A DNA stretch of 64,000 nucleotides from Trileptium ribeirensis (Eukaryota; Nematoda; Enoplea; Enoplida; Thoracostomopsidae), in assembly GCA_030248225.1 (NCBI GenBank), contig JASANE010007440.1, forward strand, positions 1-64,000. The letters run 5' to 3'. Positions 37,520 to 48,550 of the stretch are shown piece after piece. The translations under genes were made by a program, and so were the position numbers. Below the pieces are notes generated by a model, which was not told the DNA's origin, did not search any database, and saw only the letters and a list, made by a program, of their open reading frames with translations. Positions within the stretch are counted from its first letter, which is position 1. Every line of letters starts with the position of its first letter.

Positions 37520-38548
37520 AAATTCTATCTGTGTGTGTATGTTCTCGGCCATAACTCGTGAACGCCTTAACCGATTTTCATGATCTTGGGCTCACTCGAA
37601 CCGGCATAGTCGATTTACCGTGTATATATCCCCGAGCGTTTTTTGATTTGGGGTCAGGGGTGAAAATGTGTCTTTTTTGGCTCCATTTTAGCACCCTTCA
37701 CGGAAGCAAGGTTATTTTTATCTTAACTATCTTATTTTTTTCTCTGGATGGTATTATTTCATAGTAAAATGATAAATGTCGACGCCTCTTTTTTTTGTTT
37801 TCGATTAAGGCTCCGGTTCTGGATTTACGGGGTTTGAGCTATGGCGCCCCAATGGTTCCTCGTCCCAAAATTTGAAAATTTGTGCTGACGTCTTGGGCGG
37901 CTGATAAGTGTTACCTGGGAGTTTTCGGGCATAGGAAAGTCATTGCCGGTGCCGGTTTTGCTCTGCGACCCTTGGTTCCATGGGTACAAGGGTATGACGC
38001 CCCATGGTTGGGGGTCAGAGGTCAAAATGAGGTTTTTAGTACCCTGCACGGAAGCAAGGTATTTATATCTTAACAAGCGAATTTCTTCCTCTGGTTGGTT
38101 TTATTTCATAGTATAATGATAAATGCCGATGCCTTTTTTGTTTTTCGATTAAGGCTCCGGTTTGGGAGTTATGCGGTTTGAGGTATTGCACCTTCATGGT
38201 TCCTCGTCCCAAAATTAGAAAATTTGTCCTGACGTTCTGGGCGGCTGAAAAGTTTCCCTTGGGGTTTTTCGGGCATGGGAAACTCGTTGCCTGTGCTGGT
38301 TTTGCTCTGCGACCCATGGTTCCGTGGGTACGGGCGTATGACGCCCCATGGATAAGGGTCAGATGTCAAAATTAGGGTTTTTAGTATCCTTCACGGAAGC
38401 AAGGTTATTTTTATCTTTATATTCGAATTTATTTCTCCGGTTGGTTTTATTTCATAGTAAAATGATAAATGCTGATGTCTCTTTTTTTTGTTTTTCAATT
38501 AAAGCTCCGGTTTTGGAGTTATGGGTTTTGAGGTATGGTACTGTAATA
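37520..38548 (+). repeat. 346-bp satellite array, copy 2
   Basis: The landmark CGGAAGCAAGGT occurs at 37701, 38049 and 38394, giving periods of 348 and 345. Each unit contains TCATAGTA(A/T)AATGATAAATG, GGTTCCTCGTCCCAAAAT, GGGCGGCTGA and GGTTTTGCTCTGCGACCC. The leading partial unit includes a CATAACTCGTGAACG-CCTTAACCGATTTTCATGAT segment, also found reversed at 4.55-4.6 kb. Block B interrupts the array at about 38549. Confidence 0.95.
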
Positions 38549-38871
38549 AAATCGACGTGACGCTGCTGCATTACGCACTTCCCAGACGTAATGCCCATAC
38601 GACCCCGGCTATCGTGAGTTCAAGGGCGGACCTCACGGGTTTCAATTACTCGAATGTCTTTTCCCGCGCGAGTCAGGCCCAAGAAATGACGGAGCTTAGC
38701 AAGCCGCAGGAGCGCTTCACAGGATGTGTTCTGATCCTGCCGGACGGGTTGCGCACGTAGTCTACGAGTACTACCTTTGAGGTCCCCGGGGAGGTCGGCT
38801 CCGTCACCTGCGCACAGGCCAAAGAGACCGTACCGCTATTTCCTATCCACGTCCAAACCCGGGAAGTGTAA
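38549..38871 (+). pseudogene. C-terminal part of an unrecognised ORF at the 5' edge of block B
   Basis: Directly at the satellite junction the plus strand opens a frame of about 107 codons, interrupted by one TAG at 38758-38760. It reads DVTLLHYALPRRNAHTTPAI, TELSKPQERFTGCVLILPDG and, after the stop, STSTTFEVPGEVGSV and FPIHVQTREV, ending at a TAA. The frame continues sensibly on both sides of the single stop, and its composition differs from the satellite. I do not recognise the protein. The context suggests the tail of the coding part of the element that block B belongs to. Confidence 0.4.
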
Positions 38872-41099
38872 AATTCTTTCGTACTTTCTAAAGATGGGCA
38901 ATTTGTTTAGTTCTATTTTAACCAGTGGCCCCCACTAGGATCCGACAAATCCCTAGACGTTTAACGTCGGATCCGCGCGTATCTAAATTTCCTAGTTCGG
39001 GCGCTCAGCGTGAGTTTATAATTTTTCCAATTTGTCGCACTAGTCGTACCTATACAACAACAATAATTAACAAAATCATTTGTTATCGGCGAGTCACGCT
39101 GAGGTTTGCTTCTTCGATGCGCGTGTCAAACTTGAGCGTGGGTCGTCGATTTGGGGTGACGGATTTCAAACCCCTTCAGTTCCTATCGCTACTACGGGTC
39201 AACAAAACACTTGCACAATTCGGGTTTTCAGTGAGCATTTATTGATGAGTTACACAGAGACTTATGGGTATACGGACAGATACATATTGTACGGGCGAAT
39301 ACAATAAGCGTTATGTCACAATGATGGCACGCTAATACATAATGAGCAGAGCTTCAATGGGGGAGGGTTGCGGAGTCATCGCCTTTTTCACAGAACTCTC
39401 ACAGCTGAGTCAAAACACGGCATGTACTGTGAAGCCTTATCTTATGCCAGCTGCGCTTACCTTACTCATAAAAACAACAGTGGGTCAAATTGAAATCAGT
39501 ACCGGTGGGTACTATGGGTAGTTATCGACATAATGAAGGCGCCATCGAAATAACTATTTGCTCGGTACTGCGCTTGCTAACAGATAGGAACTTCGACACA
39601 ACAATAGGTTCGGGTAAGCGAAAGGCGGAAACGAGGCGGGACATACGGGGTTGAGCGTGCAACGGGACGTTTGCGAGACTTCATCTTGCTCATTCAAATC
39701 ACAAAATTATGGTACATGATAATCAGTTATCGATACTCACAGTTAGTAGCGATGAGGTTAGCTTATGACAACGTAATACAACATTTCATACGATACTTAT
39801 TAAAACCATGACAAAGTTAGGTACAGCTCTTCGGTACGACTCCTAAATTCTTTTCTAAGGGTGCGACAACGGTACTATACTAGTTCTATCCTACTCGCAT
39901 ACATACATACGTATTTAAAATGACCATGTAAAAGTTGTATTGAAACATCCAACTATGTTAACTAAATTCGGCGCTTGTTCCCTATCAATTTTATCCACGA
40001 ACATAGTGGAGTTGGGTCTCTAACAGTTGTTAACTCCTGATCTGAATCACTACCAAGACAAACAATTTGAATACACCAGCGTGAGTTATCACAACGGGAA
40101 AAGGAACGATTGGGGCGGTCCTGTCTCTTTTGAACAGCTAGTGGGTCCCGGTAGACTGAAGTCGGGACCGAGTTTTGAGCCTTTCCTAATAAAATTCGGT
40201 TCAACTTATCATGCTGGTGGTACCTATGATTTTAACTAAAACAAATATGACTACTGGCGAGGCCTCGTAGGCCATCGGCATTACTCTAATCGGTACGAAA
40301 ACCTACGTTATTTTGACTTGAAAAGGCATTCAAAAACGAGCAGTATCTGGTGCTAAAATTTGACTATTGTTTCGGGCAACTTCTGCTCGACAAAGCGAGG
40401 CAATACACGGAGGCCCCGGTTGTTAGGGCAACCGTAACGATTTTATTCTCTGTGGTGCACTCGGTTTGAGCCTTTAACTCGTTCGATTCATAGTTTCCGT
40501 TCCAAATTTTGGGTATAATTCGTCTAGGGTTGGGAAGGGCCTATGATTCCTAATAACTTATTATTTTGCCAGTCTTTCTCTGCTAAATTTTACCTGGCGG
40601 CTGGGCTTGACCTCACGTATTGATTTTCTAGGACCGGGTCAACGGTCCTCCCAAAAATTAGTCGGTCGGGCCGAGAGCCGATAGACCCGAGGTCGCATTT
40701 AGCGACTTCGATAATCTTGAAATTTTAAATGTTTTCGTTGGTAATGTATCCTATCAACGCTGGGGACATTAATATTTTCCTTTCCCCCGCTAAAAGACGT
40801 GTAAAAACAAGACCGAAACAGACTTACGAAAACAGTCTAAACTATGAAATTTGAAATGCAATCCGAGCAACGATTGAGCGGTTTGGGTTATAAACCGCCT
40901 ATAACTTTTGAACGGGCCACGGTTTTGCCGGGCTCAATAGCTTAAACGAAAGGCCTAAAGGGCCTCTATATATGCGAGAAAAATCATTTACTTTCCTGGA
41001 ACGAATGTCGAGTTGTTGACGTGTAAAGTTGGGTAAAAACGGATCACCATCGGGCCGTCGGTTTTGTGATTCCGACATGATAAAGTTAAATCTTATGAT

Positions 41100-41590
41100 A
41101 CCATCGAAAAATAGACCAACTTACGAAGAAACTGCGAGGGTTTCGCCAAGATTCCTGGAGGGAATCCGGAGATATTCTAATTATAGCCATGTGTTCACAT
41201 TTTTGACGGGGTCAGGCCACTTCCAGGCCATCGGGTCTATGCTTCCTACCGGATAATGTCGGGTTTCAAAGCGGTGTCCAATTGTGGGCATCCCTACGAA
41301 GGAACAGCGAAAGTTTCAGCGAAATTCCTGGAGAGGTTCTTAAGATATTCTACTTTTAATCTCAATTTCACATTTTAGTGGGGTTAGGCCACTTCAAGGC
41401 CGTCGGGTTTCGGTTTCCGACTCGAAACCGACGTGTTTTAGACTTCTGTTCGTCACTAGACATTGTTACGAAGAAACTGCCAAAGTTTGAGTAAAGCTCC
41501 GTGAGTAGATCCTAAGATAGTGAAATTTTCACATTTTGTTGGGAACACGCCCCTTTTGGGTCATCGGGTTTATGTTCCCGATGTAGTATT
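41100..41590. repeat. three diverged ~172-bp tandem repeats in block B
   Basis: TACGAAGAAACTGC-like starts occur at about 41123, 41294 and 41467. Each is followed by a TTCCTGGAG or CTCCGTGAG segment, TTCACATTTT, a GGCCACTTC-like stretch and a CATCGGGTTTA-like end. Confidence 0.7.
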
Positions 41591-42254
41591 TAAACGTTTT
41601 AATTGCTAAAGCGATAGCTCGGATCCTCCTCGAGATCCGGGTAGAATTTTAACCAAATTCTTGGGTAAGTTCTCGAAATATGTCAAATTTCTATCGAAGC
41701 GAGCCGAATCGCTCACGGGGCATTGTCTCAGTGTGCCTGTTGTTGGTCCAGCATAAAATTTCAACAAACTGGCGTTGCACATTACGTTGTTGTCTTATTA
41801 ACAAAACTTGTACAGGTTCCTAATGTAAATCGACGCAAAATCTTAGAAAATTCCTACTAACAAAGCCAAGAATGAACGGACAAACTCTTGTCCACAGCAA
41901 TCATAAACCGCTGAAAATCTTGAAAACCAATGCTGGCAAAGCATAAATAAACTGTACACGCGCATATATGACCGTGGATGATTCGGAGTACTAATTGGTA
42001 CGTCTTGTTTAACCAAAAGGCTTTCATGTAAAAGGTTTGTTTAACCTCGGTCAGCTTAGGGAAAATTTTCCTTGCTCCTAAATCGATTCAGGGAATCATG
42101 TAAAATTCTCGGCGCGAGTGTCGCGCTCGTTTGTATCCTAACTCAATGACCGAGGGAGGTCCAGTATGACTCCGGCTAACTAAATAATTTGTGAGCGTGG
42201 CTGGCTACGACCATGTGTCTGCGGGATAAGCTAGGACGGCTATCATGTAAAGCA

Positions 42255-42420
42255 AAGTATGGACAGGGGAGGTTACTGTGGTGCTCTGAAGCTTGTCGCT
42301 ACGGTATTCTTCCTACGATCTAACTGTCGAGTCTCAGACTCCTCTTAACCTAACGTTATCGATACTCAGTTACGCCTCTTCACCTCCCTGTCCATACTTA
42401 CGGGTTCGATTCCTGTCCGT
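42255..42420 (+). other. 18-bp inverted repeat followed by a tRNA-like T-arm
   Basis: AAGTATGGACAGGGGAGGT (42255-42273) is complementary to ACCTCCCTGTCCATACTT (42382-42399) with one bulged G. Two bases later comes ACGGG-TTCGATT-CCTGT, a five-pair stem with a seven-base loop containing the exact B-box GGTTCGATTCC (42403-42413). A whole tRNA cannot be folded. It may be a tRNA-related structured RNA or an internal pol III promoter. Confidence 0.5.
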
Positions 42421-42528
42421 CGGCGTCCATCGCTTCTTCGTCCACTCGCAAACCACAACGGAGAAACCATAAAACCAGTAGAAAATAAAGACACTCGATG
42501 CGGGAAACAACAATACCGTAGAAAGCGT

Positions 42529-42559
42529 CAGAGTCGGTCTGCAAAACGACCGAACTCTG
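42529..42559 (+). other. conserved central hairpin of block B
   Basis: CAGAG-T-CGGTC pairs with GACCG-AA-CTCTG over an eight-base loop. See the counterpart at 27285-27316; the A-T pair here corresponds to a G-C pair there. Confidence 0.6.
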
Positions 42560-44397
42560 CGCTGCCGAAGTCGTACTGAACGCTGTCTTGTTTACGCGTT
42601 TCTGCTTTTATACTCCGAGTTTAAATTTTTGAAATTTTAAATTTCGGACCGTTGGAGTGCTTATTCAGCACTTTTGGTCCGATTTCTGATCTAAGCTTAC
42701 TTAATTAAGTCAACACTCTTATCGGCCAAATTCCGATCATATTTTCGGAAATTTCGGGCCGAATTTAATATAAAATCTTATTTAATTAAATTGATTTATT
42801 GCCTTGTTTACGACAAATTCATATAAAACTCTTTTAAGCTAATATAAAACTTCCAAAAACTTCTCATAACTATACAATAACTTCATACCAATATAGTACA
42901 ACTTCATCTCGGCTTGGGGTCAATTGTATTTGTCCAAGAGTTCACTGTCCAACAAATCGACGCTAACTTTATTGGAAAACCACAATTTTAATATAAAACC
43001 GCTCCCAACTTTGACTGATCAGCGGCTGCTTCAAATGCTTATATCAAGTCGGCATTACGAAGAATTCGTATTTCAAATTTATACAAAACACTAGTAGTAA
43101 TATCCAACGTCGGGTGTACGCAGCAACAACGGTGGCTTAAAAGCGCATCTATTCTGGCCATCCAGCTCAGTTTAATATAAATTTGATGCCACTGATAAGA
43201 GGTCCCAATATAGTTAATATAAATTGCAGATATACTTTATAAGAACTTTACAGTTCAAGATTGTTTGCTTATTCCGTTGTTGACAGAAGCGACTAGAGGC
43301 ATTCACGCCCAAACTTTATACAAAACTTATTTCAAGTTAATATAAATCGTCCTTACACTGCTACCAGCTTTGTTTACTCAGAAAAGAGGCCAGTCTAACA
43401 AGAGCACTATCGTCGCAAACGTATAGCAAGCCATTAGTGTGCCTTCACTACTGAATTTATATAAATTTGATGCTGTACCTGTTGTTTACTCAAACAAAGT
43501 ATAAGTCCGACATCAGGCAGTGCATACAAATACCGTGTTTGTACAAGCGCACACGCGTACATAGAGACAGCGTCCCACGAAGGAAACGAGGCTTTGGTAA
43601 ATAAAAGAAAAGAGGGCAAAGGGGTAAAAAGAGGGTGGGGGTTTCTGAGCGATGGCCGAAGTGCCAAACCACACCCGGATTCGGACTTAGCAAGTCCTTC
43701 CAGTTAAAAAGATATGTAACAGGACCGTATTCGGTCTACAGGGGGAAATAGACTCTTGGGGGTGGGTCCATGCCAAAATTTTCAAAATGAGGGTACTATA
43801 AACGTCCCCCTGGGTTCGGGGTGCACTTTTCTGGGGTGTTCTATACGTTTTTGGATTGGTCTCGATACGGGGAATCTAATGAGGGGTGACACGCCTGTCG
43901 GGGCGTTAGTTTGAGATCTTCGTACGGGGTATCTAAAAGTGGGCGCAGCTAGACCCGTCCGGGCTTAAATTAGAGCCGCGGGTCAGGGGATCATAACGAT
44001 ACCACCTATATAGCTCTCTGTTCAATATTCGTTGAATTATTTAATTAATCGTATTTGATTGATTTACGTACCTACATTTTCACTTATAAGTCCGTGGGTC
44101 CGGGTCGGATTTCCACGAAGCCGGTCTCATTCGAAAGACCGTAGGATTCTCTATAAGAAATGTCAAGTCAAAATTTTCGAATTCTCAACGGTTCCGGAGT
44201 TATGGACCGGAGCCGATATTTTAGGTATCAAATTTTCCTAAATTTTCGTTTTAGATTTTGTCTTATCTTAATGAGTTATCCAGTGACAATGGTAACATTG
44301 AAAACTGGGAAATTTGATATTTTCGGTTTACACTTATAGTTTTCAGAAAATTTCTCAATTGCTGTTCGCTTTCGAGCGAGCAGCCACATTTTTTGCA

Positions 44398-44592
44398 GTC
44401 CTCATTCGTGAGGACGGTCGTGACGGGTATCCGTCACGACCAGTCATTTCAATAATGATTCGTAGCCAGTTTTGTGGTCCTACCACTCGGGGTAGGGCAA
44501 TTCCTACGTAGACACTTATTCTGGGTTCAGCGGGGGAGTCGTACCGTCCTAAAATTCCTACGAAATCGCGTATGGCAAGGCTCGCCATACGC
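44398..44592 (+). other. cluster of three perfect hairpins in block B
   Basis: 44398-44415: 7 bp with a TTCG loop. 44416-44441: GGTCGTGACGG and CCGTCACGACC with a GTAT loop, 11 bp, starting immediately after the first. 44568-44592: 9 bp with a seven-base loop. The stems are unrelated in sequence. Confidence 0.8.
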
Positions 44593-44754
44593 ACGGTCTG
44601 TACCTATAAAATATCAATTTACACGCATGAAAAATCCCTAAAATTCCCTCTAAAATCCTATCAAAAACGTTACGCTTTATCAGTCGTACTTCCAACCTAA
44701 AAATTACAAAAATACAACCAGATATGACAAACAGGGTACATAATATCAAAGTCC

Positions 44755-45190
44755 AATCCAGGCGCTTTTATGGCCTGATCCATCTAATACAATAGTACAG
44801 ATACAATACGGCACAATCATAGCACAGTATGAAACGGTAACAATAGGGCGGCGCTTTTATGGCCTCCTCTAATAACAGTAAACGGTATGAATATATACAA
44901 CAATTATATATAACTGGTTAACACTTTATGTCCCAATCAATGTACCAGATCCTGTACCTGAAAATACATATAATCAACGACATCGATCCAAGAGTACACG
45001 ATTATATGATACGATTATGGTAATATATATCAAAACGTGCCTTTATGACCATCCAAAGTATAACAAGAATGGTAACAATGGTACGTAGTTCAAGCATATA
45101 TCAATGATGCCTTTATGGCCAACGATAATATAGAAAAGTCATGCAAGTGCCAATATATATATCAAGGCGTGCCATCGGGGCACTACAATC
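44755..45190. repeat. degenerate array with GCxTTTATGGCC words
   Basis: GGCGCTTTTATGGCCT occurs near 44760 and 44852. CACTTTATGTCCCA, GTGCCTTTATGACCA and GATGCCTTTATGGCCA follow at about 70-110 base intervals. The intervening sequence is rich in ATATAT and ACAATA. It looks like an old tandem repeat. Confidence 0.5.
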
Positions 45191-45849
45191 AATGTATATA
45201 GATGGATATAAAGATCTGTATATACAGTTACGATTCCTTGACGAATATCCATCCCTCATATAGCAATAACGATACCCAGTTTGATCAAAGACGACGTCGG
45301 CGGTGCAGGCCGAAATACCAAAAATGCGAGTTGGTTACATAGCGGGACTCTTTGAGTCTAATTATACCGTTTACCTATATATCTCTATATATACTCATAT
45401 GGTGCTATTGAACTGGTTCCGATTTCGTACGTATATACTTTGATTTCAGTTCTGTTTCAATTATCTGCGTATATACCTGATAATTTCTGCTTTGTTGTAA
45501 TTACGTACTTATATAACCGTATTCATCTGGCTAGTTATTTCAATTACTACTTTACATATATATGGTGGTTCAAGGTTTGTGCCAGATAGGCGGTTTATAT
45601 ATGAGGTGACAACAGGGTTTTAGGGTCGATGGGTATATATAAATGAACTCAATATATATATTCGCTTGCGCCAAGGGGGGATTAACTGATTCTGCCTACA
45701 TAGATGTACCTATTATAAAGCGGGGGTGGGTTCCGTACCCTTTGTGGGCTATACCCGTCTGGTGTTCCAAGCTGGGGAGAAACGGGTGCTGAATTCGGAA
45801 AAGTCGGCCACTATACACGTGGTCAGGATTATTGGGGAACTCAACTAAA

Positions 45850-46245
45850 TGTTGACCATTACACTATGGACAGGATTTTTTGGTAGTCGGAAAAATGTTG
45901 TCCATTACACTGTGGACGGGATTTTTGGTACTCGGAAAAATGTTGTCCATTGCACTGTGGACGGGATTTTTGGTACTCGGAAAAATGTTGACCATTGCAC
46001 TGTGGTCGGATTTTTGGTATTCGAAAAAATGTTGTCCATTATACTGTGGACGGGATTTTTGGTATTCGAAAAAATGTTGTCCATTATACTGTGGACGTAA
46101 TTATTGGTGGTCGAAAAAAATGTTGACCATTGCACTGTGGTCAGAATTATTTTTTGTTCGAAAAATGTTGACCATTGGGGTGTGGTCAGAATTATTGTAA
46201 ATGTTGACCATTATCGTATGGCCAGAATTATGAGTTTTCGATAAA
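45850..46245. repeat. 45-bp minisatellite near the 3' end of block B
   Basis: The unit is about 45 bases (ATGTTGTCCATTACACTGTG, then GACGGGATTTTTGG, then a (T/G)ACTCGGAAAA-like end), with some eight to nine copies that degrade to the right. Because 45 is a multiple of three, reading frames stay open through it in several frames; these are not genes. Confidence 0.95.
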
Positions 46246-46282
46246 AGTGTACCATTAGGCTGTGGTAAGGATTATCCACCTC

Positions 46283-46307
46283 GTAACGATCCGTAAGGAT
46301 CTGTTAC
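46283..46307 (+). other. 3'-terminal hairpin of block B
   Basis: GTAAC-GATCC and GGATC-T-GTTAC pair over a GTAA loop, with a single bulged T. The position and the GT(A/G)AC...GTTACA base match the hairpin that ends block A. Confidence 0.6.
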
Positions 46308-46527
46308 AGTACCCTCATGGCAGGGAATAACCAGAAAGACCACCGGAACTGTTCATTTAAACCGGATCTGGAACCGGAACCTGGACTTCGAAACTTATAT
46401 ATAGTAAAACAGATGAAGGAAGAAATGAAGGTATATATAGTGGATTTATTAAAATATATTAAAAATAACTTTTACGTTAAACTTCATGTATTGTGATGGC
46501 AGTATTGCCTTTCTGGAACTTTAAAGA

Positions 46528-47436
46528 GACTGAGGAAGGTAAATAATGTATATTTATCGATCAATATGTCAGTTTTTGGACCACCAGATCAAAATATGTC
46601 TTCCACTATATGCCTTTGCGTATATTGCGTCAAATGCAATGTGCTTACAACTAGAATAAACACTTTGGCCCTGTCTCCAGTCGCGTCCCTTTACTACACA
46701 TACGTTTGTTACATGTTGTTCTGTAGGAAACTTGAAATATTGGTTTATATGGTTCTAAATAAAATAAAAGCATTTAAATTTGGTCAGTGGTCAGAGACAC
46801 TGTTTAGGCTTGTGTTGGGCAAACAGTGCCCGTCAGTTAGATCATAATGATAACTTTCTAATCAGAATGCTATAAGTGAGACAAGCTGTCATACTGCTCG
46901 CACAATTCAAAAAATACAGTTCATTTCCAAGAAACATATAACTATTCATATGCTGCGTTGCAGATACCGTTACGTTACTTCAACGTAGACTGATTTACAA
47001 AGTTTCCAAGCGCACTCGCTGGTGCTTAACCCAATTTATGTTAGCCAAGCTTACGCTAAGTGCTTCTACGTAATCCATACTTTGTTACCTAGTTGAACCG
47101 GTTAAATTCGCGCAGACTTCTGAATGTGTAAAATAGCTGCTACAATCATCAACCTGGATTTGTTTTGTTAACAATCTCCTGCAGGTTAAGATGAAAAATT
47201 CCTGCTGAAATTATGAGCACTACTTACGGTAAATTGCTGAGATAATCTTTCCTTTTGCTTGGTTGTATTGGGATTTGATCATTACATATATAGTCCGTAT
47301 ATATGTTAAATACGTATGTTTGGGCCACCGATCAAGCTAAAATGTGAAAAATTTCTAACAAAATGGTTTTTGCCCTTTGCCGGAACCGCAACCTTAACAT
47401 GATTTTAGCCGGAACCGGAATTCCTGTTACTCCCTG
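46528..47436. repeat. dispersed direct repeat, right copy
   Basis: Copy of 33844-34777. Compared with the left copy it has an insertion of about 28 bases near 47.29 kb (CATATATAGTCCGTATATATG region) and lacks a CGTTTCACACGGTACA stretch. It is followed directly by a fragment of the 346-bp satellite. Confidence 0.9.
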
Positions 47437-47439
47437 TCT

Positions 47440-47700
47440 CATGGTTCGTCGACCCAAAATTTGAAAATTTGTTCTGACGTCTTGGGCGGCTGATTAGTTG
47501 CATCTGAGGGTTTTTGGGCATAGGAAACTCATTGCCGGTGTTAGTTTTGTTGTAATTTGTGCTGGTATTGTGTGATGTCCACTTATAGCATATCGACGAA
47601 TGCTATTGAGAGCTGATTTGATGTACACGCAAAAGGCGTAGGCTTATGTGTACCTATGCTTCACTACGTTCTGCAATCTCGATAGAGTTACTAGTTTATA
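47440..47700 (+). repeat. fragment of the 346-bp satellite with its flank
   Basis: It contains CCCAAAATTTGAAAATTTG, CTTGGGCGGCTGA and ATAGGAAACTCATTGCCGG. The following 100 bases match, reversed, the flank of array 1 at 3560-3660 (GTACCTATGCTTCACTACG and CGATAGAGTTACTAG). Confidence 0.85.
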
Positions 47701-48160
47701 AATACCAATAAGACATAATTAAAAGGGGTTCGCCAAGCCCTGGCATAAGTAAAAACTTATTATTTGCACAGAAATATGAAATTATGTTTAGTTCAATGTC
47801 AAAACAACATACTGTAATGTAGAAGCTCTTCAGGGTGAACTAATTTCTGGAATGCATCCTTGTAAATATCACAAATCTATATATTTAAACTACCCAAGAG
47901 TATATAACATAGATTACTTCTATGAGGTTGGAAACATTGAATTTTTACATTCATATTTCAGTACGAGAAATAATAACTTAAGGAGATACGCTCGAGACGG
48001 TATCTTGGACAAAGTGGAGGCTCATGACTCTGGTCATGTTACATGTAAGAACTAAACTTTCATACACATGTATAATAACTACATATCTACCCAATATGTC
48101 ACCTGTAAATCAAAAGTTCTGTTATATATATTATAGTCGTTATAAATAAATTTTTATTTA
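47700..48160. other. non-coding AT-rich sequence
   Basis: A 67-codon ORF at 47852-48055 is present but has no recognisable motif or splice context. Nothing else is seen. Confidence 0.35.
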
Positions 48161-48164
48161 CAGT

Positions 48165-48550
48165 TCGCAGATTCCCTTGATTTTACACCTGTACCTAGCT
48201 AAAAATAGCATTCATTTAGGAAGAGATGCTACAAATATTTGTTTTTGTTATTTTAGCGACTGCACAAAAATTTTTGTTTGTGGTAAATGGTTCAGCGTTT
48301 TTCATGTTTTTGATATTTTGATGGGTCAAATAACTAACAAAGAACGGCAGAGAATACTGTAAATATATTTGCTTTCCACGGGTGTTCGGTGTTCTGATTA
48401 TTTTGGTAATTAGTGTGTGAAATAATATTTTTGTAAAGAGGTTCGATGTCACAATTGTTTTTTTATATTTTAGTGAGTGATGTAATAAAAGGCATTGTTA
48501 TGACTGAAAAAGCATCCAAGAGTTCTGTTTTCCAAATCCCGTTTAGAAAA
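48165..48550 (+). repeat. dispersed repeat, inverted partner of 37105-37465
   Basis: It is collinear with the reverse complement of the segment at 37.1-37.5 kb, from CAGATTCCCTTGATTTTAC to ATTGTTATGACTGAAAAAGC. Confidence 0.85.

Larger units (their letters stand above)
38549..46308. mobile_element. block B: long structured element related to block A
   Basis: It starts abruptly inside the 346-bp satellite and ends at a GTTACA-ending hairpin. It contains a short ORF tail, about 2.2 kb of mixed sequence, three diverged 172-bp repeats (41.1-41.6 kb) and an 18-bp inverted repeat with a tRNA-like T-arm (42.25-42.42 kb). The central hairpin shared with block A (42529-42559) comes next, then an AT-rich part with recurrent TAATATAAA words (42.65-43.47 kb), a G-rich part and a 45-bp minisatellite. 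Strong hairpins include 40144-40169, 40630-40649, 41411-41430, 44398-44415 (TTCG loop), 44416-44441 (11 bp) and 44568-44592 (9 bp). No transposase or polymerase is recognisable. The element type is unknown. Confidence 0.45.

Noticed and set aside
45849..46200. 106-codon ORF with internal 15-residue repeats
   Set aside because: The 45-bp minisatellite unit is divisible by three, so frames stay open in several phases and on both strands.
33844..47436. The 0.9-kb direct repeats as LTRs of a 13.6-kb retroelement
   Set aside because: No TG...CA ends, no primer site or polypurine tract next to them, no gag or pol between them, and unequal indels in the copies.
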